Source of the DNA: Bacteroides sp.
GTDB taxonomy: Bacteria > Bacteroidota > Bacteroidia > Bacteroidales > Bacteroidaceae
DNA length: 7,519 nt
Direction: 5' to 3'
Assembly (NCBI GenBank): GCA_030529405.1
Contig: JAUMWZ010000018.1
Location: forward strand, 1-7,519
Part shown: piece after piece, positions 5,623-7,519 of the stretch
How positions within the stretch are numbered: position 1 is the first letter of the stretch
How the letters are laid out: every line of letters begins with the position of its first letter
Made by a program: the position numbers and the translations under genes
Notes under the pieces: model-generated
Told to the model about the DNA's origin: nothing
Databases searched by the model: none
What the model saw: only the letters and a program-made list of their open reading frames with translations

Positions 5623-7519
5623 ATGAGCAGATTAAAGCTTATGCCACTGATGATACTATTGGCAGTTTTGCCTTCAGTGGCTTTCTCTCAATCAATAAAA
5701 TCGTTATGGAAAAAGGCAGAGGTTGCACAGAAAGAAGGCAAACCTCAGACGGTTATTGAAATCACGGAAAACATTCTCGACAAAGCCGTTACTTCTGGAA
5801 AGACAGATGAAGCAATAAAAGCCTTTATGTGGTATTTCAAGAACAGAAAAGCCATCTCTACCGACAGTGTTGCAGTAGATATTGTACGACTTGAAAAGTG
5901 GGTTGCGAATACAACAGATTTGGCGGACAAGGCACTTATGCATTCTTTTTTGGCAGAACTGTTGTTTAAGAACGAGGAGTGTCTTGTTGCAAACGTATAT
6001 GGAGATGAAGATAATGAGTTTGATGATGATAATAATGTTGTGTCAGAGAACAAGGAGGGTGTTAATACAGATAACACAGTGCGTACAGAGTATGTCTCTG
6101 AGCCTAAGAAAGCAAACAGATGGGACAGAAAGGCTTTCAGTGAGAAAGTGCTTTATCATATCAACGCATCGTTAGAAAATACAGAGTTGCTTGCAAAGAC
6201 AAAGAACAGCCGATATAAGACAATAGTGAAAAAGGGGTGGTATAGCGAATGTTATGGCAACGATCTGCTAAACTTGATTATGACAAGAGCTACCGCATTG
6301 GTTGAAGAGGCATTCTACTTTTATGGAAAAGACTTTTCAGAAAAGTATGTTGATGGTATATACGATAAGGTAATATCAACATATCAGAGCTTGGGAAGCG
6401 AAGAAGCAGCTGTGGCTACTATGATTACAAAAGCCTATAAACTTAAAATAGATGGAGAGAAGAAGTTTAAGGCTCTGAAAGAGATTGTAGATAAGTATGG
6501 TAAGTATGATTGTTGCGGTTATGCAATGTTGAGAATGTCGGAGTTTAAGCGAATGGATAACGAATATAACGAAGCGTTTTCGATATGCAACGAGGCATTG
6601 AGTAGATATAAAAGAAAAGAATTAGTTGAGAGATTGAATGGAGAAAAACAAGAACTTCTTCGCACACAAGTAAATCTGGAATTATCAAAAGAATTCTATT
6701 ATCCTGATGACACACTGTATGTTAATGCATCATACAGAAATGTGAAAACACAGGTTGCTATATTGTATAAAGACAGTTCTGTGGTAAGCAGATATAGCTT
6801 TGATATCCCGAAAGATTTAGGAGTTGCTTTCAATAAGCAAGAGTTCTTTATCAAACTACCTAATGAGGTGGGTAGTTACAGCTTGGATTTTGAGGTAAAT
6901 GGTAGAATAGTAGAGGAGAAAAAAATGAACTTTGCCGTTACAAGATTACTTTCTACTCATACTGTTGGTAAAGATAATAATCTTCATTTGTTTGTTTTTG
7001 ACTCAAAACATGGTAATCCTGTGGAGGGTGCAAAGATTAGAATACTCTCTTTCGAGGGGCATGAAGTGAAGGCTGTATTAACAGACAAAGTCGGATATGC
7101 AACTTTACCTAAGACTGAGCAAATGTTTAAGTATCAAGTAGAACTTGCTGACGACAACAGTAAATACTCCCATGTTTATAGGTTGTTTTCTTATAACTTG
7201 AAGCCATACAATAGATTATCAGGTAAGGTAGTAGACCTTATAACAGACAGACTTTTTTATCGTCCAGGGCAAGAAGTGTATTTGAAAGGGATAGCAACAT
7301 ATACAGAGAATAACGTAACCAAGGTTATGCCTAACGAGGAGTTTGAGCTGGAAGTTTGGGACGATTATTATGAAAAACAAATCTATAAACATAAGGTTAA
7401 GACTAATGAGTTTGGCTCTTTCAATGCAAAAATCGCTTTACCTAAGGAGATGCTAAATGGATATTACAAGATAACTCTAAAAGGTGAAGAAGCTAGTAAA
7501 TCTATAAGAGTAGAAAACT
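5623..7519 (+). CDS. Alpha-2-macroglobulin family protein, N-terminal part (3' end outside window)
   Basis: An open frame of 632 codons runs past the window end without a stop. Residues 1-22 are a Sec signal peptide (Arg3 and Lys5, hydrophobic core, cleavage site AFS before Gln23) with no lipobox Cys, so the product is exported, not a lipoprotein. Residues about 25-340 are mainly helical with an acidic patch at 127-138 (GDEDNEFDDDNN). From about 347 the chain turns to beta-rich macroglobulin-like domains: FYYPDDTLYVNASY (356-369), a carboxypeptidase-regulatory-like stretch GNPVEGAKIRIL (464-475), and the MG2 signature TDRLFYRPGQEVYLKG (541-556), which identifies the family. Bacteroidetes members are often 1,800-2,000 residues, so most of it, including any thioester motif, is unseen. 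ATG 5623 is chosen over ATG 5641 because only it supplies the basic n-region. Function (protease trapping or envelope defence) is inferred from the family only. Confidence 0.85.
   Translation, partial: MSRLKLMPLMILLAVLPSVAFSQSIKSLWKKAEVAQKEGKPQTVIEITENILDKAVTSGKTDEAIKAFMWYFKNRKAISTDSVAVDIVRLEKWVANTTDLADKALMHSFLAELLFKNEECLVANVYGDEDNEFDDDNNVVSENKEGVNTDNTVRTEYVSEPKKANRWDRKAFSEKVLYHINASLENTELLAKTKNSRYKTIVKKGWYSECYGNDLLNLIMTRATALVEEAFYFYGKDFSEKYVDGIYDKVISTYQSLGSEEAAVATMITKAYKLKIDGEKKFKALKEIVDKYGKYDCCGYAMLRMSEFKRMDNEYNEAFSICNEALSRYKRKELVERLNGEKQELLRTQVNLELSKEFYYPDDTLYVNASYRNVKTQVAILYKDSSVVSRYSFDIPKDLGVAFNKQEFFIKLPNEVGSYSLDFEVNGRIVEEKKMNFAVTRLLSTHTVGKDNNLHLFVFDSKHGNPVEGAKIRILSFEGHEVKAVLTDKVGYATLPKTEQMFKYQVELADDNSKYSHVYRLFSYNLKPYNRLSGKVVDLITDRLFYRPGQEVYLKGIATYTENNVTKVMPNEEFELEVWDDYYEKQIYKHKVKTNEFGSFNAKIALPKEMLNGYYKITLKGEEASKSIRVEN

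Noticed and set aside
5704..6077. Overlapping - strand ORFs of 79 and 110 codons
   Set aside because: Antisense shadows of the macroglobulin gene; no promoter and no recognisable protein features.
5882..6175. 97-codon + strand ORF starting at 5882
   Set aside because: It lies wholly inside the macroglobulin frame (5623 onward) in another reading frame, and its translation shows no domain. The larger frame has a signal peptide and the MG2 signature.

Overview
The window looks like chromosomal DNA of a Bacteroidales bacterium, most likely a Prevotella relative. Three things point that way: the recJ-recQ-TPR gene string with a Bacteroidetes-type RecQ, a DAHP synthase with a C-terminal chorismate mutase domain, and a Bacteroidetes-style promoter (TTTG / TAnnTTTG) in front of a Sec-exported alpha-2-macroglobulin-like protein whose signal peptide is followed by Gln. 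Strong Shine-Dalgarno sites are absent, as is usual in this phylum. The genus is an inference; no marker gene is present.

Layout, all on the + strand. Positions 1-1091: 3' two-thirds or so of recJ (single-strand DNA exonuclease). 1078-3006: recQ helicase, starting at a TTG inside the end of recJ. 3011-3958: a protein made of tetratricopeptide repeats, 4 nt after recQ. 3959-4093: a 135-nt spacer with two small hairpins and a 27-codon ORF. 4094-5158: fused DAHP synthase/chorismate mutase. 5159-5622: a 464-nt non-coding gap holding a stem-loop just after the stop codon, a possible promoter, a clear intrinsic terminator (5416-5447) and a good promoter (5552-5581). 5623 to the window end: an unfinished reading frame of at least 632 codons for an exported alpha-2-macroglobulin family protein.

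RecJ and RecQ act together in RecF-type recombination and stalled-fork processing, so their overlap makes a DNA-repair operon, with the TPR protein as a probable co-transcribed partner of unknown role. The aromatic enzyme catalyses the first shikimate-pathway step and the chorismate-to-prephenate step. No terminator of convincing strength separates it from the TPR gene, so it may be read from the same transcript. The terminator at 5416-5447 ends that unit, and the macroglobulin gene has its own promoter.

I found no mobile element, CRISPR array, tRNA or rRNA, and no clearly new system. The points most worth a second look are the displaced zinc site in RecQ, the possible small RNA in the 5159-5622 gap, and the structured spacer before the aromatic gene.
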